Source: Hyparrhenia diplandra (Eukaryota > Streptophyta > Magnoliopsida > Poales > Poaceae). Taken from it: a stretch of DNA of 64,000 nucleotides. Shown one piece after another: positions 21,602 to 32,457 of the stretch (position 1 is the stretch's first letter; every line of letters starts with the position of its first letter). Location of the stretch: positions 1 to 64,000 of the forward strand of contig JADLZK010001317.1 in assembly GCA_015847255.1 (NCBI GenBank), in the 5' to 3' direction. The translations under genes were made by a program, and so were the position numbers. Below the pieces are notes generated by a model. The model made no database searches. It was given only the letters and a program-made list of their open reading frames with translations, and was not told where the DNA came from.

Positions 21602-24600
21602 TTATTCTTGGCTAGCACCGTTTGTCGCCTCCATGGGATCTGCTTCTGCTGCGTCTCCTTTCTTGCCTATATTCATGAGAAAATAAACAACTAAGTACAA
21701 AAGGTTATCCAAAATAAACAAGTCTAGACAAAAGGAACAAGAGTTGTGCAACAGAAAACAATCAAAATAAATTAGCATGTAACTAGTTTATCAAGAGAAC
21801 TAAATCAGTATAGTGTATTGTGTGCATGAGCCGAACCTTTCTTCTTCTTTCCACCACCCTTCTTCTTTGATTTTGTCCCCAAAGCAAGCCATGCCTTTAT
21901 CTCAGCATTGTCTTCAATGGATTTTGTGGGCTGTAACTCCTGTAGCGGATGTGATGTAATCTTATCTGATCCATTGGGCATCAGAAGCACAGTGAACTTT
22001 ATGTGTGCAACAAGATCACCTGCATGATGCGACCACTTAATATGATGGCTGTTACAATAATCCAATAGGTATGCTCAAATAATTTTGAAGAAATTGCAAA
22101 TAAGCACATAATCAATATGCACCAGAAGCCCACAAACCTTACAGGAGTTTCTATAGACCCAAGGTGAGAACTTATGGTATGTTGAAAAAAGAAATCCAGC
22201 AGTCAATTGGTTATATTCAAGGGTAGGGGTATATCTCTACCTGGCTTCTCATGAAGTACAGGGTACGGCTGCAAAAGCTCATGGTTCATGCATTCCACCA
22301 AGCCTAAGCGTGCACGCTTCTCTTCTAAAGCCCTATACCAATTCACAAGCTCATGTTTCAATAAACAAAGGTAGAACACTTCTTGCAAAAAAAAAAGGTA
22401 GAACAGTTCAAAACTCAAAATTTGTTGTGCAGTCACAAACCTAGCAGTAAAAGGCATGATTGGGAACTTCTGGCTGATCTCACTGAAAATAAACCTTGAC
22501 GCTTTCATCTTCAAGTGATAATTCTTGTCTACAGCCTTTTTGTAGATCGTGGTCTGCTTCTCATCCAATAACTTGGGCTGCCATGCATATTCAGCAAAAA
22601 TGTAATCAAACAGGGAGAAAAAAAGGAGGATCATATGCAAATAACAGAAATTCTTACCTTCCCCTCCCCAGTACTGGTGACAATATCAATTGCATAGACT
22701 TCATTTTCTTCAAATTCAGCATCATCAACCTTTGTATCAGCATTGGAGACACTGAGCACAACTTTGTTACCATCAATCACAAATTGTTTCAGTTGATGGC
22801 TAAGAACACCTTCCACAATTTTGCAATCATAAGCAGCAGCAACTTTCTGAATTGCTTCAGTAACATCCTTATTCTGAAAGTATATATAGCTGGGATTAGT
22901 GATGGAATGAACAAATCAGTACACACCCACAAAATGAGATGATACTAGTTAGTCCACCACTTCAAACATATTTCAAAGATATATACATAGGGAGGCAGCA
23001 ACAATGAGAGCTAAAATATAACTTGTGAAAGGAAAAAAAACTTAGGGCTTTGTAGAACAGTTATACCTTCTTCCCAGGTCTTACAAGCTCATGGCGACTT
23101 CTGCTGCTGTGTTGGCAGCAGCAAGAACATCAGCTGCTCTTCCAGTGACAGGCCCATTTGTAATTACATGTGTATGTGCCACCACAGCAATAAAGCCATC
23201 AATGTGACAGCCCATGTCACTGCAAAAGGAAAACAATTGCTGAGGTCCACAGTAATATCTGCAAAAAGGCATTATAAAAATAGTTGCAGCAAGATAATTA
23301 CATTTTAACCATATCATTTTCTTCCAGAACTGCATCATCTGTGGCAAGCGGTGAGAAGTGGCAGACGGTGTTATTCACGGATACACAGGTTGGGAAAGCA
23401 ATGCCCCTTTCAATCTTCCTCTTTGCATTCTTGTAGACATTCGCAGTTTGCCTATTCCCAGCAATGAGCCCAAAGTAAGGATGCAAACTAGCAAGAAAGT
23501 AGCAATAAAGAGCACTAAGACACAGAAAGATGTATTACTCTCTTATGAAAGAGTCGCCCTTCTCACAAAGGTCAACAATCTTCGCTTTTGGCTTGCACTC
23601 AGACACAACCAGCTTCAGAGCATCTGTTGCAAAGGTGATAAAACACTTATCAGGCCAAAGTAAGCACAGTTACTATTATTAGTGTACTTCTTGAACAAAC
23701 CCAACCTAAAAACAAAATCTATAACAGATAAAACTTCCAAAAGAAAATGGAGCAACCAAAGTGGTGCTAACATCAAACTAGGAGCCTCCTCTGCAATCCA
23801 GAACCGCTACCAGTATAGACATAAATCATGATGAATCTGAACGCCATTTGACATATCCAATTACGCTTCTCAAAACTATAACAGGAACTCCATTTACAAA
23901 TTACATTCTCAAAACTATAACAGTAATCCATTTACTTTTTTTCGAAAGCAGGCATATCTTCTCTAAACGATTTCTGCACCAAAAAGAAGGCCATCCAGCG
24001 TGGCCACGCCGCTGGCTGGCTCGCCGTCCGGATCGGGCGGACGGACGCCCAGATCGGGCGAATCCCGGTCATTTTGCAAAAACCCTTCAACTCTGACAAA
24101 ATGTAACCCGCAGTCCATCTTCCTCTCCCAGGGTTTTTTTAGAAAAAGCCATTAACTTTTTCTGAAATCAGCCCGCAGTCCAGGTGGGCATGCCTTCTTA
24201 CTTGGGCCGACTTTCCGCTACATGGGCCTTAATGGGCGAATACGGTCCTAAGCTGGTTTCCTTTCGCACAAATCTTTTTCTTTTTATGAACAAATTTTGT
24301 GAAACTTTGAAATTACATAGTTAATCACAGGAAAATTATAAAATAAAAAAACAAATCATTTCGGAATCCTCATAAATAAATCTATGCAGTGGATCCATAA
24401 TAGAACATGTTTAAGTAAATAGTTTTAACTGAACATTTTCACCTTTTGTTTCTTAGGGGTAAATATGAAAATCAAATAAGAAACTTAAAATAAAAAATTG
24501 TTAAGCACTCCTCATGAGAAATAACATCATTTTAACCTTTCGGCTACTTCTGCTTCTCTCTCCTTCATAAATGCTTTTAACCCTTTTTCTCAAAAAAAGT

Positions 24601-25363
24601 GAAAGTTCCATTTCAACAACAAAAGCAAAATGTTACTTACTACATTCAGATAGTTACAACGACACATAGCTAACCTTAATACTTATCCAATCACCCTAAC
24701 CCTAACCCTAACCCAACACACTGCCCATTACTCATCATCATATAGTAAAAACGATATGATAGTTCCATTTAAAAACAAAAAAATATAACTAAAATGATAC
24801 CATCATCATGATGAACCCTCCAAAATATATAACAACTACAACAACATGCTACGAACCATGACACTAAAAAACTAACCTTATCTATGTAGATAATAAACAT
24901 TTTAACTGTAAAAATAAAACAAAGCCTATGTGAATACAATATTAATAGTTCTTGAATTCAATTCACAAAAAAAAAAAATTTATAGTACAAAATATCACAG
25001 GCCCTAATGGCCACAAGCGGCAACGCCGCGACCATTTCTAGTATACCTGTATTTCATTAAGAGGACAGGGAATCCATTTACTCACCCAACAGCTAAATCC
25101 AGCTACTACTTGTTCACAAAGATCGCAAAACATCTAAATTGAAGAACAGCAAACAATTAACAAAAAAACTAGCGGCAACAAAAAACTAGAAAAACTAGAC
25201 AATCTCCACGCACTTTGATGGACGGATGATAAGGTTAGAAGGGGGCGATAAGCCGAGCCTACTTACTGTTGAGGATTTCGGCGGCAGACTTGTACTTAGT
25301 GACGACGTCGTTGGAGGAGAGGTCGAGCTCCTTCTCCTCCCTGACCTCATCGTCCGACGACAT
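21602..25363 (-). CDS. EBP1: ERBB3-binding protein 1 / proliferation-associated 2G4 homologue (EBP1), 9 exons
   Basis: Exons on the minus strand: 25267-25363, 23539-23623, 23302-23451, 23067-23219, 22658-22873, 22441-22577, 22241-22332, 21837-22019, 21602-21666. All introns are GT-AG and exon phases join cleanly. The protein (392 residues after one correction, the usual family length) has the methionine-aminopeptidase-like (M24) fold of EBP1/PA2G4. In plants EBP1 promotes organ growth and associates with ribosome biogenesis and translation. Landmarks: MSSDDEVREEKELDLSSNDV at the start, ERGIAFPTCVSVNNTVCHFS in exon 3, DMGCHIDGFIAVVAHTHV in exon 4, GVLSHQLKQFVIDGNK in exon 5, SRFIFSEISQKFPIMPFTAR in exon 6, and a Lys-rich RNA-binding-type tail (KKKGGGKKKK) in exon 8. 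Oddity: one base is missing between 23087 and 23088, so exon 4 reads into a TAA. Adding it restores the conserved Arg-Leu-Val-Arg-Pro-Gly-Lys-Lys exon end. Confidence 0.93.
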
Positions 25364-25470
25364 CTGCGGCACACACCAACACTCAAAGCGATCAGTAATA
25401 ATGGCGAGAAAGTGACAAGGACCAAACGAAACAGGTCGAATCGAGCCCGGGGGGGACGGAAAATACTCAC
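25364..25470 (-). other. EBP1 5'UTR intron
   Basis: On the minus strand a GTGAGTATT donor at 25470-25462 and an acceptor 'gtgccgcag' directly before the ATG at 25363 define a 107-bp intron, so the start codon is the first triplet of coding exon 1. The non-coding exon lies above 25471. Confidence 0.65.
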
Positions 25471-25563
25471 TGCTTCAATCCGAGGTGGAAGTCGGCGGCG
25501 CTGGGAGGAGGACTCGGGGCGGCGTCCGAAGAGGTGGTGGCGGCGGCGGGTGAGAGGTTTAGG

Positions 25564-25573
25564 TTTAGGGTTT
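25564..25573 (-). promoter_or_regulatory. telo-box in the EBP1 promoter or leader
   Basis: AAACCCTAAA on the minus strand, within AAACCCTAAACCTAAACC. Telo-boxes occur in promoters of plant ribosomal-protein and growth genes, fitting EBP1. Confidence 0.6.
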
Positions 25574-25674
25574 GGGCTCGGGAGGGGGATTAGAAATGGA
25601 GCGAGGCAGCCTGGTCGGGTGAGGCGGCGGCGTCTGGCTAGGGCTTAGAGGGAGGAGGGCGTATCACTGGCCGG

Positions 25675-25801
25675 TGGGCCAGAGTATGGCTAGTGCGGTG
25701 AGTGGGTCGCTGACGGGTGGGACTGTGGGACCGGGGACATCGGATGATGCTCGTCATGGGCCGTGCCGCGTATGGGGCTGGATAAGACTTACAGGTGGGC
25801 C
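25675..25801. promoter_or_regulatory. three TGGGCC (site II-type) motifs upstream of EBP1
   Basis: TGGGCC occurs at 25675-25680, 25757-25762 and 25796-25801. Site II elements (TGGGCY) paired with a telo-box mark TCP-controlled, proliferation-linked plant promoters. Here they lie 100-230 bp above the telo-box. Confidence 0.5.
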
Positions 25802-25864
25802 ACAGGCCACAGAACGGTGCGGCCCGATCAGAGCAGAATCCACGTGTGGGCACGCTTGAGCCTT

Positions 25865-26251
25865 TGGACCGCGTCCCGTCCCGTCTTCCGCTCAGTGTTG
25901 TACCTATAGAAGGAAATCTATTGGCTAATTAAGATATTTTTAATGAAAATTTATAAATAACTAGCTAAATGAAACAGGAAAACAATAAAAAAAATAACAC
26001 TTTTATTGACTACCAAGGAGAGAGATTAAATATAGCTAACGACTTCCAAATATCCGCGACTAATCAAGCATGACCTTCTACAAAATCTCTCACATAACTC
26101 TCCAATATAGTATTTATTTCTCTATCTAGCTAACGGCTTGCAAATTGCTCCCGATAGCCAATAAAATTTCTCTTAAACTAGCTATTTGGAAACTGCGAGA
26201 TGCCCTTATATAGGGCTTGCGCACAGGAAAGTGAGCAACTCGCTTTAACTA
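25865..26251. other. intergenic DNA, nothing recognised
   Basis: AT-rich sequence with no open frame of note. It contains 'ctaacggcttgcaaattgctcccg'-type wording that may be MITE debris. Confidence 0.4.
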
Positions 26252-26477
26252 CTCCCCGGGTCCCTAAATAATTTTTCACTTCCGCTTCCTAAAAACATCT
26301 AATTCTATTTTAAAAGTATAAATATTTATGGTACATAATTAGTATCATTAGAAAGATATTTGAATCTAGTTTTCTTAATAAATTTATTTGGCGATACAAA
26401 TGTTGCATGTATTTGTACAAAACTACCAAATTTGTAGCAAGACACCAACGATGATAGTTATTTAGAGACGGAGGAAG
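26252..26477. mobile_element. Stowaway-type MITE
   Basis: The left end CTCCCCGGGTCCCTAAATA and right end (minus strand) CTTCCTCCGTCTCTAAATA are inverted repeats, flanked by TA at 26250-26251 and 26478-26479. Length is 226 bp, with an AT-rich interior. This fits the common grass Stowaway type. Confidence 0.75.
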
Positions 26478-26479
26478 TA

Positions 26480-27453
26480 CACCACTGAACTGATCTGTAA
26501 ACATTGCATATACGATTTCATTTTTTTTTTCTAAAGACTTTTGATCATTTCTCTTTCATGCGGAGTGCCTGGGTTGGGTATGCGCCTATATGAATTTTTT
26601 TTTTTCTTTTGTCTATATGAATTGAGATGGCACATAAAGTGTCATGAACTGAATTGGGCCAGAGAGTGGCTAATTGGCCAAACGCGCGGGCCAGGTCGCC
26701 AGAGGGCTGCTGGGGGGCTAGGGCCCCCCCGCCGCTTCTCTTCCGCACGACTGAAGTTTGCTTCGCTTTTCGCTAGGGATTACCTTAGGTAATTTTTGGT
26801 GCAAGGGGCTATCTCATCTATAAGGGAGACCCTTATTAGAAAATAATAAAATAGGAATTGCTTGTAAAAGGTATTCCAAAATGTATAAGGAAACCTTATA
26901 GAGATTGCTTAGATTACAAGTCCCACTAGCCGCTATATAAGCAAGAGGCATGTAATCCTAGGATAAGCAAGCAAATAAAACATATCTATCGCTTTTCAGC
27001 TCTTGGCTCCACCTTCCCCCCCCAAGACCAAGGCCGGCCGCCCCGACTCCCGACCGGGCCACCAAGGCCACACGGGCGGGCCGCCACCTTCTCCTCCCCC
27101 GACTCCTCCTCCTCCTCCCGCCGCCAGGTTGCCGCCGCCGCCGCCACGGCCGAGATCGCAGCCCAGACACCATCTCGTGGAGCCCAACTGCCGACAGACC
27201 GTGTCAATTCCGGCTCAATCTAGCCGAATCGACATAAAGTAAACCATGCAAGCAAAGAAAGCCTCTGTGTTTGATTTTGTTTAACAGAGTAAATGTTGCT
27301 TCCAAGGTGACGCTTCCAACGTAGGGGTTAATAACCCGTTTCCCAAAGCATATGTAACCCGATATAATTTTTTTTGTGTACAATCAAATTTCAACTATCT
27401 TTTGATAGTGGTACGCAACACATTTAGTTTCAAATATCATAGTATTTTGTTTT
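26480..27453. other. intergenic DNA with a C-rich stretch
   Basis: No gene is supported. At 27003-27242 a Pro-rich 79-codon plus frame and its minus-strand shadows arise from a C/G-biased stretch. The region around 26780-27000 ('cctataaggagattgc', 'gcaagaggcatgtaatcctagg') has the feel of an LTR end, but I could not define one. Confidence 0.35.
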
Positions 27454-28288
27454 GAGTTAAATAGACCACAAACCCCAAAACCAATAAGCATGTGTCACAT
27501 AGGTCTTTGAACTTTTGAATTTCTTACCCTCTAACTTGTTAAGTGGTACACCACATACCCTAAACTTTAAAATTGCATTTGTGGCCCCTAAACTTGTTAA
27601 GTGGTACACCTCAAGCCCTAAACATTAACTCTTGATATTTTTCTAAAAAAATAGAAATCTAACTTGATATTTTATAGCTTGGTAGAGTGAATAACAATGA
27701 TGATTAATGACATGTTTTTTCAAAATTTGAATTGTTGCATTTCAAAAATTCATATTTGTGCATCATTTGAACTCTAGTTAATTGTGATATCTTTGTTCAA
27801 CACATGTTACATGCCCAAAAATTGAGTCTTTACGAACATCAAATTAAAACTATTAAATAATAACATTTTTAAAGCTCAAAATTGGTGTCGTTATCATTTT
27901 TTTGAATACCCTAAAAATATATAGAAATATACAAGTTTGACCATTTTTTAAATGCAATAATTCATTTTTAAAAAAAAAATCACAAGTTTTGTGTCGTTAT
28001 CATCCTTGTTATTCACTCTACCAAGCTACAAAATTTTTTAGCTCTCGAGAGACCCCTTCTTTTGCTTCTTAAGTTAGATTTTTTATATATATAAAAACAT
28101 AGAAAAATAATCAAACGCAGGGGCATATGGTGTACCCTTTAATAAGTTTAGGGGTTAGAGATGTATTTTCAAAGTTTAAAAAAGTTGTGGTGTATCACTT
28201 AACAAGTTTAGAGGGCAAAATGTATTTCAAAATTTAAGGTCTATGTGACACACGCTTGTAAGTTGAGGAACTCTGGTGCATTTAACTC
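27454..28288. mobile_element. foldback or long-TIR MITE (about 835 bp)
   Basis: The left end starts GAGTTAAATAGACCA and the right end, read on the minus strand, starts GAGTTAAATGCACCA. The arms remain imperfectly complementary far inward: 'cataggtctttgaacttttg' versus 'catagaccttaaattttg', 'aacttgttaagtggtacacc' versus 'aacttgttaagtgatacacc', and even the central 'agcttggtagagtgaataac' recurs inverted near 28000. Nearly the whole element can fold into one hairpin. It encodes no protein. Flanking duplications are unclear because both flanks are T-rich. Confidence 0.75.
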
Positions 28289-28428
28289 TTTTTCTGTTTT
28301 TCAATGACTATGGTCACGGCATCACGCAGGAATAGTAGAAATAGGATCTACGCGCCGCACACACAGACACGGACACGGACGCTCGCTTCCGCTTCGTAGG
28401 TGCGTGTCGCCCACCGGAGGGTCTCACC

Positions 28429-28546
28429 GGACACGCGTCGCGCCGCGGCGTTACCGACTTGAGAGTCCTTGCTGCGTCGCGTCCGCGTCGGCGCACACGC
28501 GCGCCGGCGCCTGCCTCGCGGCGCACCGCCCCCAACTGTTATAAAA
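28429..28546 (+). promoter_or_regulatory. Em-1 promoter: CE3-like element and TATA box
   Basis: GGACACGCGT at 28429-28438 is the reverse of ACGCGTGTCC, the core of the CE3 coupling element known from ABA-induced cereal promoters. TATAAAA is at 28540-28546, followed by GGGCGG, about 107 bp above the ATG. The downstream Em gene has the same arrangement, which points to ABA and seed regulation. Confidence 0.55.
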
Positions 28547-28652
28547 GGGCGGTGACGGGTCCTTTGAGTCGTCATCAGCAACAACGACAGCTCCAGACAA
28601 AGAATCTCGTATAGCACCTTGGTGAGCTTGCATTGGTAGTTAGACGACAACA

Positions 28653-29069
28653 ATGGCGTCCGGTCAGAGAGCAGGAAGGAGCTGGACCGCAAGGCCCGCG
28701 AGGGTGAGACCGTCGTCCCCGGAGGAACCGGCGGCAAGAGCCCTGAGGCCCAGGAGCATCTCGCCGAAGGTACATACAGGACTGGGTACATAATCGGCAG
28801 GACTGGGTACATAATCGGCGAGTGTTAGTGCCAGCCATCCTTTACTAGTGTCCTGTCGTTGTTGGCTTCAATAATATAATTGCCTCGACGTTTGCACGCA
28901 GGGCGCAGCCATGGAGGCCAGACTCGCAGGGAGCAGCTGGGGCACGAGGGGTACAGCGAGATGGGGAAGAAGGGCGGCCTGAGCACCAACGACGAGTCGG
29001 CGGCGAGCACGCCGCCAGGAGGGAATCCTGATCGACGAGTCCAAGTTCAGGACCAACAAGCAGTCCTAG
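28653..29069 (+). CDS. Em-like group-1 LEA protein, one 20-residue motif, 2 exons
   Basis: Exon 1 is 28653-28769 and exon 2 is 28902-29069 (donor GAAG|GTAC, acceptor GCAG|GGCGC). Group-1 LEA (Em, LEA_5) proteins are small, Gly/Glu/Arg-rich hydrophilic proteins that accumulate in drying embryos and protect cell contents. Visible landmarks are the MASGQ start, GETVVPGGTGGKSPEAQEHL in frame 2 of exon 1, and one copy of the signature motif GGQTRREQLGHEGYSEMGKK in exon 2. Oddities: a G is missing after codon 5 (about 28667), and two more G are missing near 29000 and 29019. With these the C-terminus returns to the family ending IDESKF, and the stop is TAG at 29067-29069. The intron position matches the neighbour Em-2, 3.8 kb downstream, so the two are probably tandem duplicates. 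Confidence 0.85.
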
Positions 29070-30120
29070 ACGTACGCGTACGCGTGCGTAGCTTTCGTAG
29101 CTGTCTGTAACGGTGTACCTTGGCGTACGTAGCTACTACTATCGTGTCGTCTCTACTTTGGAGAAGTAGAAGAACAATAATGTAGGGTGCCTCAGCATGC
29201 GTGTAGGAGATCATGCATACAGTATGTGTGTACGTGTGTGTATGATCATGCATGCTTCGAGAAGGGCTTAGTTAGTTCCTAATCATGTCAAGTTGAGTTA
29301 GTTCCTAATCATGTGCCACTCTCGTCAGGTTCGATTCAGGCTTTGTAGTTATTAGCCTGTATGTTTCCATGCCTGATCAAGTGGTTGAGCTTGAGTATGC
29401 ATAGTCCTCGATCTGTTGACGACGCTCTCCCCAGTGTTTAATCAGTAATGTAAAGTTAGTTTGGCGGTTCCGCCATATATCTGCTGCTCTGCACCGGTTT
29501 CTCTCATGTTTGTGTGATTAGTAATCACTACACTACATCCTCGGCTTTTCTTGAAAGTACTAATACACACAACATGATGAAATCAACTTGTTCGAAGAAA
29601 GTGAATCTACTTATGTGTGTTGGAACTTTGAACTCGTGGCATCATGGAGAATTTTCATCTATGTGTGATACCGCCAGGATTACAAATGTACCGATGTCAT
29701 TGCAGTGTCATTTTAACCATGATTTCTTACATGGCTTTCAACAAATTCCACGCAGGTTTTGACGAACTGTTTCCTTGATTGGCAATACGGTGGAAATTAA
29801 GGAAAATGATAACACAAGAACGGCACTTTTTTGCCATTGCTCGTGTCGATCGAAATATAAGTTGAAATACCATGATATTAAATTATTGAAATTTTCTACA
29901 CACCCGAAAATCACGGCTCACATCAACCAAGAGCGGCCGATCCGACGGTTACAAAGCCCTCAGAAAGAAGAGGTAAAGATACGGAGGCAAAATTGCCTCC
30001 CCGTTGTGTCCACGACAGTGGGCCATGTGAGCAAAAATTGCCTCATGTTGCTTCCGCAAAATAGCGGGATTAAGAATGGCGGTAATTGCATTCTTGTAAT
30101 TTATTTTAATAAAGGGTAAA
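29070..30120. other. Em-1 3' flank and intergenic DNA
   Basis: The Em-1 3'UTR probably occupies the first 300-400 bases (near-duplicate 'gttagttcctaatcatgt' occurs twice around 29270-29310). Later short plus frames (29514-29762, 29775-30119) show no recognisable family. Confidence 0.45.
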
Positions 30121-30149
30121 ACGGTGCGACACTCACGCCGGTCACGAAG

Positions 30150-30945
30150 CGCTGGTCTGTGCTTCGCACCGCCGCCGCACCGAGCCAAACCGGCCACGTA
30201 CACGCAAAGGCCAGCATCGCCGAGGAACGCGTCCGCCGGGAAGCCCCCGAAAGCCCCGTTCCTGGCAAATAACGCGGTCGTCCGGCCCGCCGAGGAAGTA
30301 GAGCGCGATCGCTAGGTGGAAGCCGTCGGTGATTTGGGCGTTGGCGATGGAGAGGCCGCCCCGGTCGACGAGGATGGCGACGGAGCAGGGGGCGAAGCTG
30401 AGCACGTTGACGTTAGCGGCGTATAGGTGGACGAGGTAGACGGCGACGGGCGACTGGCGTCGGGCTGGCGACGTCCAGCAGCGCCAGCATGGGCGCCACG
30501 TCCGCTCCCGAGAGCACGCACGCCAGCACGCGCAGCTCATCGCCGAGCTTCTTGTGCTGCACCGTTGTACGACACGTCAAGAACCTGCAAGAACGGCGGG
30601 GGCGCCGATGGTGTCCGGGAGGCCGCCCTGCAGCGTGTTAATTGCCGGAGACATTTAAGTAGTCCAGCGCGACGCAACTGCCGAGCTGCGGCGGTATATG
30701 CCTGACAACCTGTTGGACGACAGGGTTGAGCACCCGCAGCATCACCATCTTGCTAATGGCAGCAGGGGATCGGCCCTTCCCGTTGGTTGCCGGAGAGGTT
30801 CAGGTACAGCAAGCCGCCGAGCGCGACAGGTTCGCCGATCTCGCCCTGCAGTGCGTTTGCGAGATCGAAATTCTGCAGGTCCACGCATCGGGCAAGGCTA
30901 GGAGGTCCGGCGCCGGCGATGGGTCTGACCGCGATTAGTGGAGGG
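30150..30945 (-). pseudogene. chimeric gene-fragment block: LRR receptor kinase split by a CHX antiporter fragment
   Basis: A GC-rich island in AT-rich DNA. Read on the minus strand from about 30910 down to 30565 it shows leucine-rich repeat wording (LLYLNLSGN, then MLRVLNLSSN-like, LGSCVALDYLNVSGN-like, LDVSYN) broken by frameshifts. From about 30560 to 30275 it switches to the cytosolic C-terminal domain of cation/H+ exchangers (CHX family): KKLGDELRVLACVLSGADVA, PMLALLDVASPT, SPVAVYLVHL, FAPCSVAILVDRGG and FLGGPDDR. From about 30260 to 30150 it returns to LRR-kinase wording after the repeats (FPADAFLGDAGLC, then VAGLARCGGG.KHRPALRDRR). The CHX piece thus sits exactly between two parts of the kinase. 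There is no intact frame. Captured-gene mosaics of this type are typical of Pack-MULEs, Helitrons or CACTA elements. I did not find the carrier's ends. Confidence 0.7.
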
Positions 30946-30949
30946 GTGA

Positions 30950-31290
30950 GGATGTAATTACTAATTAGCGGTACTTAATGACATGGTTACCCTTTCAAAA
31001 TGAAAAAGAATTTAGGGGAGGCAATGAGGTAATGATAAAAGCAAAATCAAGTACTGTAGAAGGGCTCTAAATTATTATGCCTTATAAGCGATTATAAAGG
31101 AGAATATCAATACGGTGGATGATGAAGTAGCCGGAGAGGAGTGTATATATGGTACTGTCATATCAAACTATACTTAATTTTTAACTAAAACTCTTTATAA
31201 AAGAGAATGGACGATGGAAGGAGAGCAGGAAGTGTATGTGTTCGTGGATGGATCTAACAGATGTGAACAAAATCGCTAATACAATGTATT
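30950..31290. other. AT-rich intergenic DNA
   Basis: Nothing recognised on either strand. Confidence 0.4.
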
Positions 31291-31407
31291 AATCTCCGTT
31301 TCAAATTGCAAATTATAGATTATTACTTAAGTTTCTTTACTTTAAAACATATATAGTTAATTATCTTATAAATTTAAAACAATTTATAATCTAAAAACGG
31401 AGGAAGC
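31291..31407. mobile_element. small Stowaway-like MITE
   Basis: The left 'tctccgtttcaaattgcaaa' and right (minus strand) 'cttcctccgtttttagatta' are imperfect inverted ends of the CTCCGTTT Stowaway type. The AT-rich interior is about 115 bp. The flanking TA is not clean. Confidence 0.45.
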
Positions 31408-31919
31408 TCGTGAAGTAGTGTCTAGCCACAAATCGAAAACTATTAGCCGTCTCTCTCTGACTGTTATATATTATTAAAAACGAATAATCTAGGCGAATGG
31501 ACCCGAAAGAAAATTGAGGTCAAGCTTTGTGCAAGACATCAGTAGTGTTTTAAGAAAGAACCTATCTGATTTTTATAGGCACGATAAATGCTTGTTCGCT
31601 GTAGAAAAAATCCTTCTTATCCCGTGTGAAGTTTCAACTGTGCCATTTTTTTCTAGCTCGACTTTTTTGACAACATTTTTAACTCGATTTTAAAGAAAAC
31701 TCTCCACCCACTCCAAAAGTGCTGTCGTCCGGTACAGAATCCTAGAGCTATGTGGCATGTATACGGGCGGAACTAACTACTTCTCATCGGACAGAAAATG
31801 CCAAGACGAAGGGGCAACGGGCGGGGGTCCATGCCAATCCCCTGTACACCGTCTCGCCGGGCACCTGTATGGTCTCAACCGGTCGGTCATGCTCATGCCT
31901 TCCGGTCGGGTGCCGAGCG

Positions 31920-32308
31920 CATGCATACACACGCGGCGGCAATGCAGCATGGCCGGAGCACCAGCTCGCCCACATGCTACAGCAGTGTTCCCTCTCGCCC
32001 GTCCCGGCCGGTCGGATAACTACACGGCGCACGCGCACGCGCACGCATGGCAATCTCTGCCTGGGGACATGCGCTCGCACATGCGCGCATGCAGGCCCCT
32101 CTCCTCACTCGACAAGTACGTACGTGTCGCTCGCGAGGCCTTGCCGCACACGCGTCGCGGGCCGCACGGGCGCCGAGGGACTGCATTTTTCGTCCGCGTC
32201 GGCGCACGTCCTCGGCCCGGCCGGCCGGCTCTCTGGTAGTCTGATCGATGGCCCTGGCCTCAGCTTTCGTGACGTGCCGCCTCCACTGGACCGGACGGCT
32301 ATAAAGGG
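31920..32308 (+). promoter_or_regulatory. Em-2 promoter: RY, ABRE, CE3-like and TATA elements
   Basis: RY-type CATGCA is at 31920-31925 and 32088-32093 (seed B3 factor sites). An ABRE-type TACGTGTC is at 32121-32128. The CE3-like core CACGCGT is at 32149-32155, and TATAAAGGGCGG starts at 32300, about 158 bp above the ATG. RY plus ABRE plus CE3 is the known control logic of cereal Em genes (ABI3/VP1 with bZIP factors). Confidence 0.6.
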
Positions 32309-32457
32309 CGGCGCCACCTGATCCTCCATGTCACACAAGCAAAGCCGGCCAGTACGGGAGTAGAAGCTAACGAGAGCATTCCGCATTCCTGCGCGTACAC
32401 ACACACGTGTAGCAAAACCCAACTCCTGAGCTTCTTTCGTTAGTTTGAAGGACGGAG

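Noticed and set aside
24693..24714. Three copies of CCCTAA resembling telomere repeat, in EBP1 intron 1
   Set aside because: Too short, and it is the CCCTAA rather than the plant CCCTAAA type; most likely chance or a small insertion.
30142..30540. A 132-codon minus frame as a real CHX gene
   Set aside because: It is only a C-terminal fragment, enclosed by LRR-kinase sequence and broken by frameshifts.
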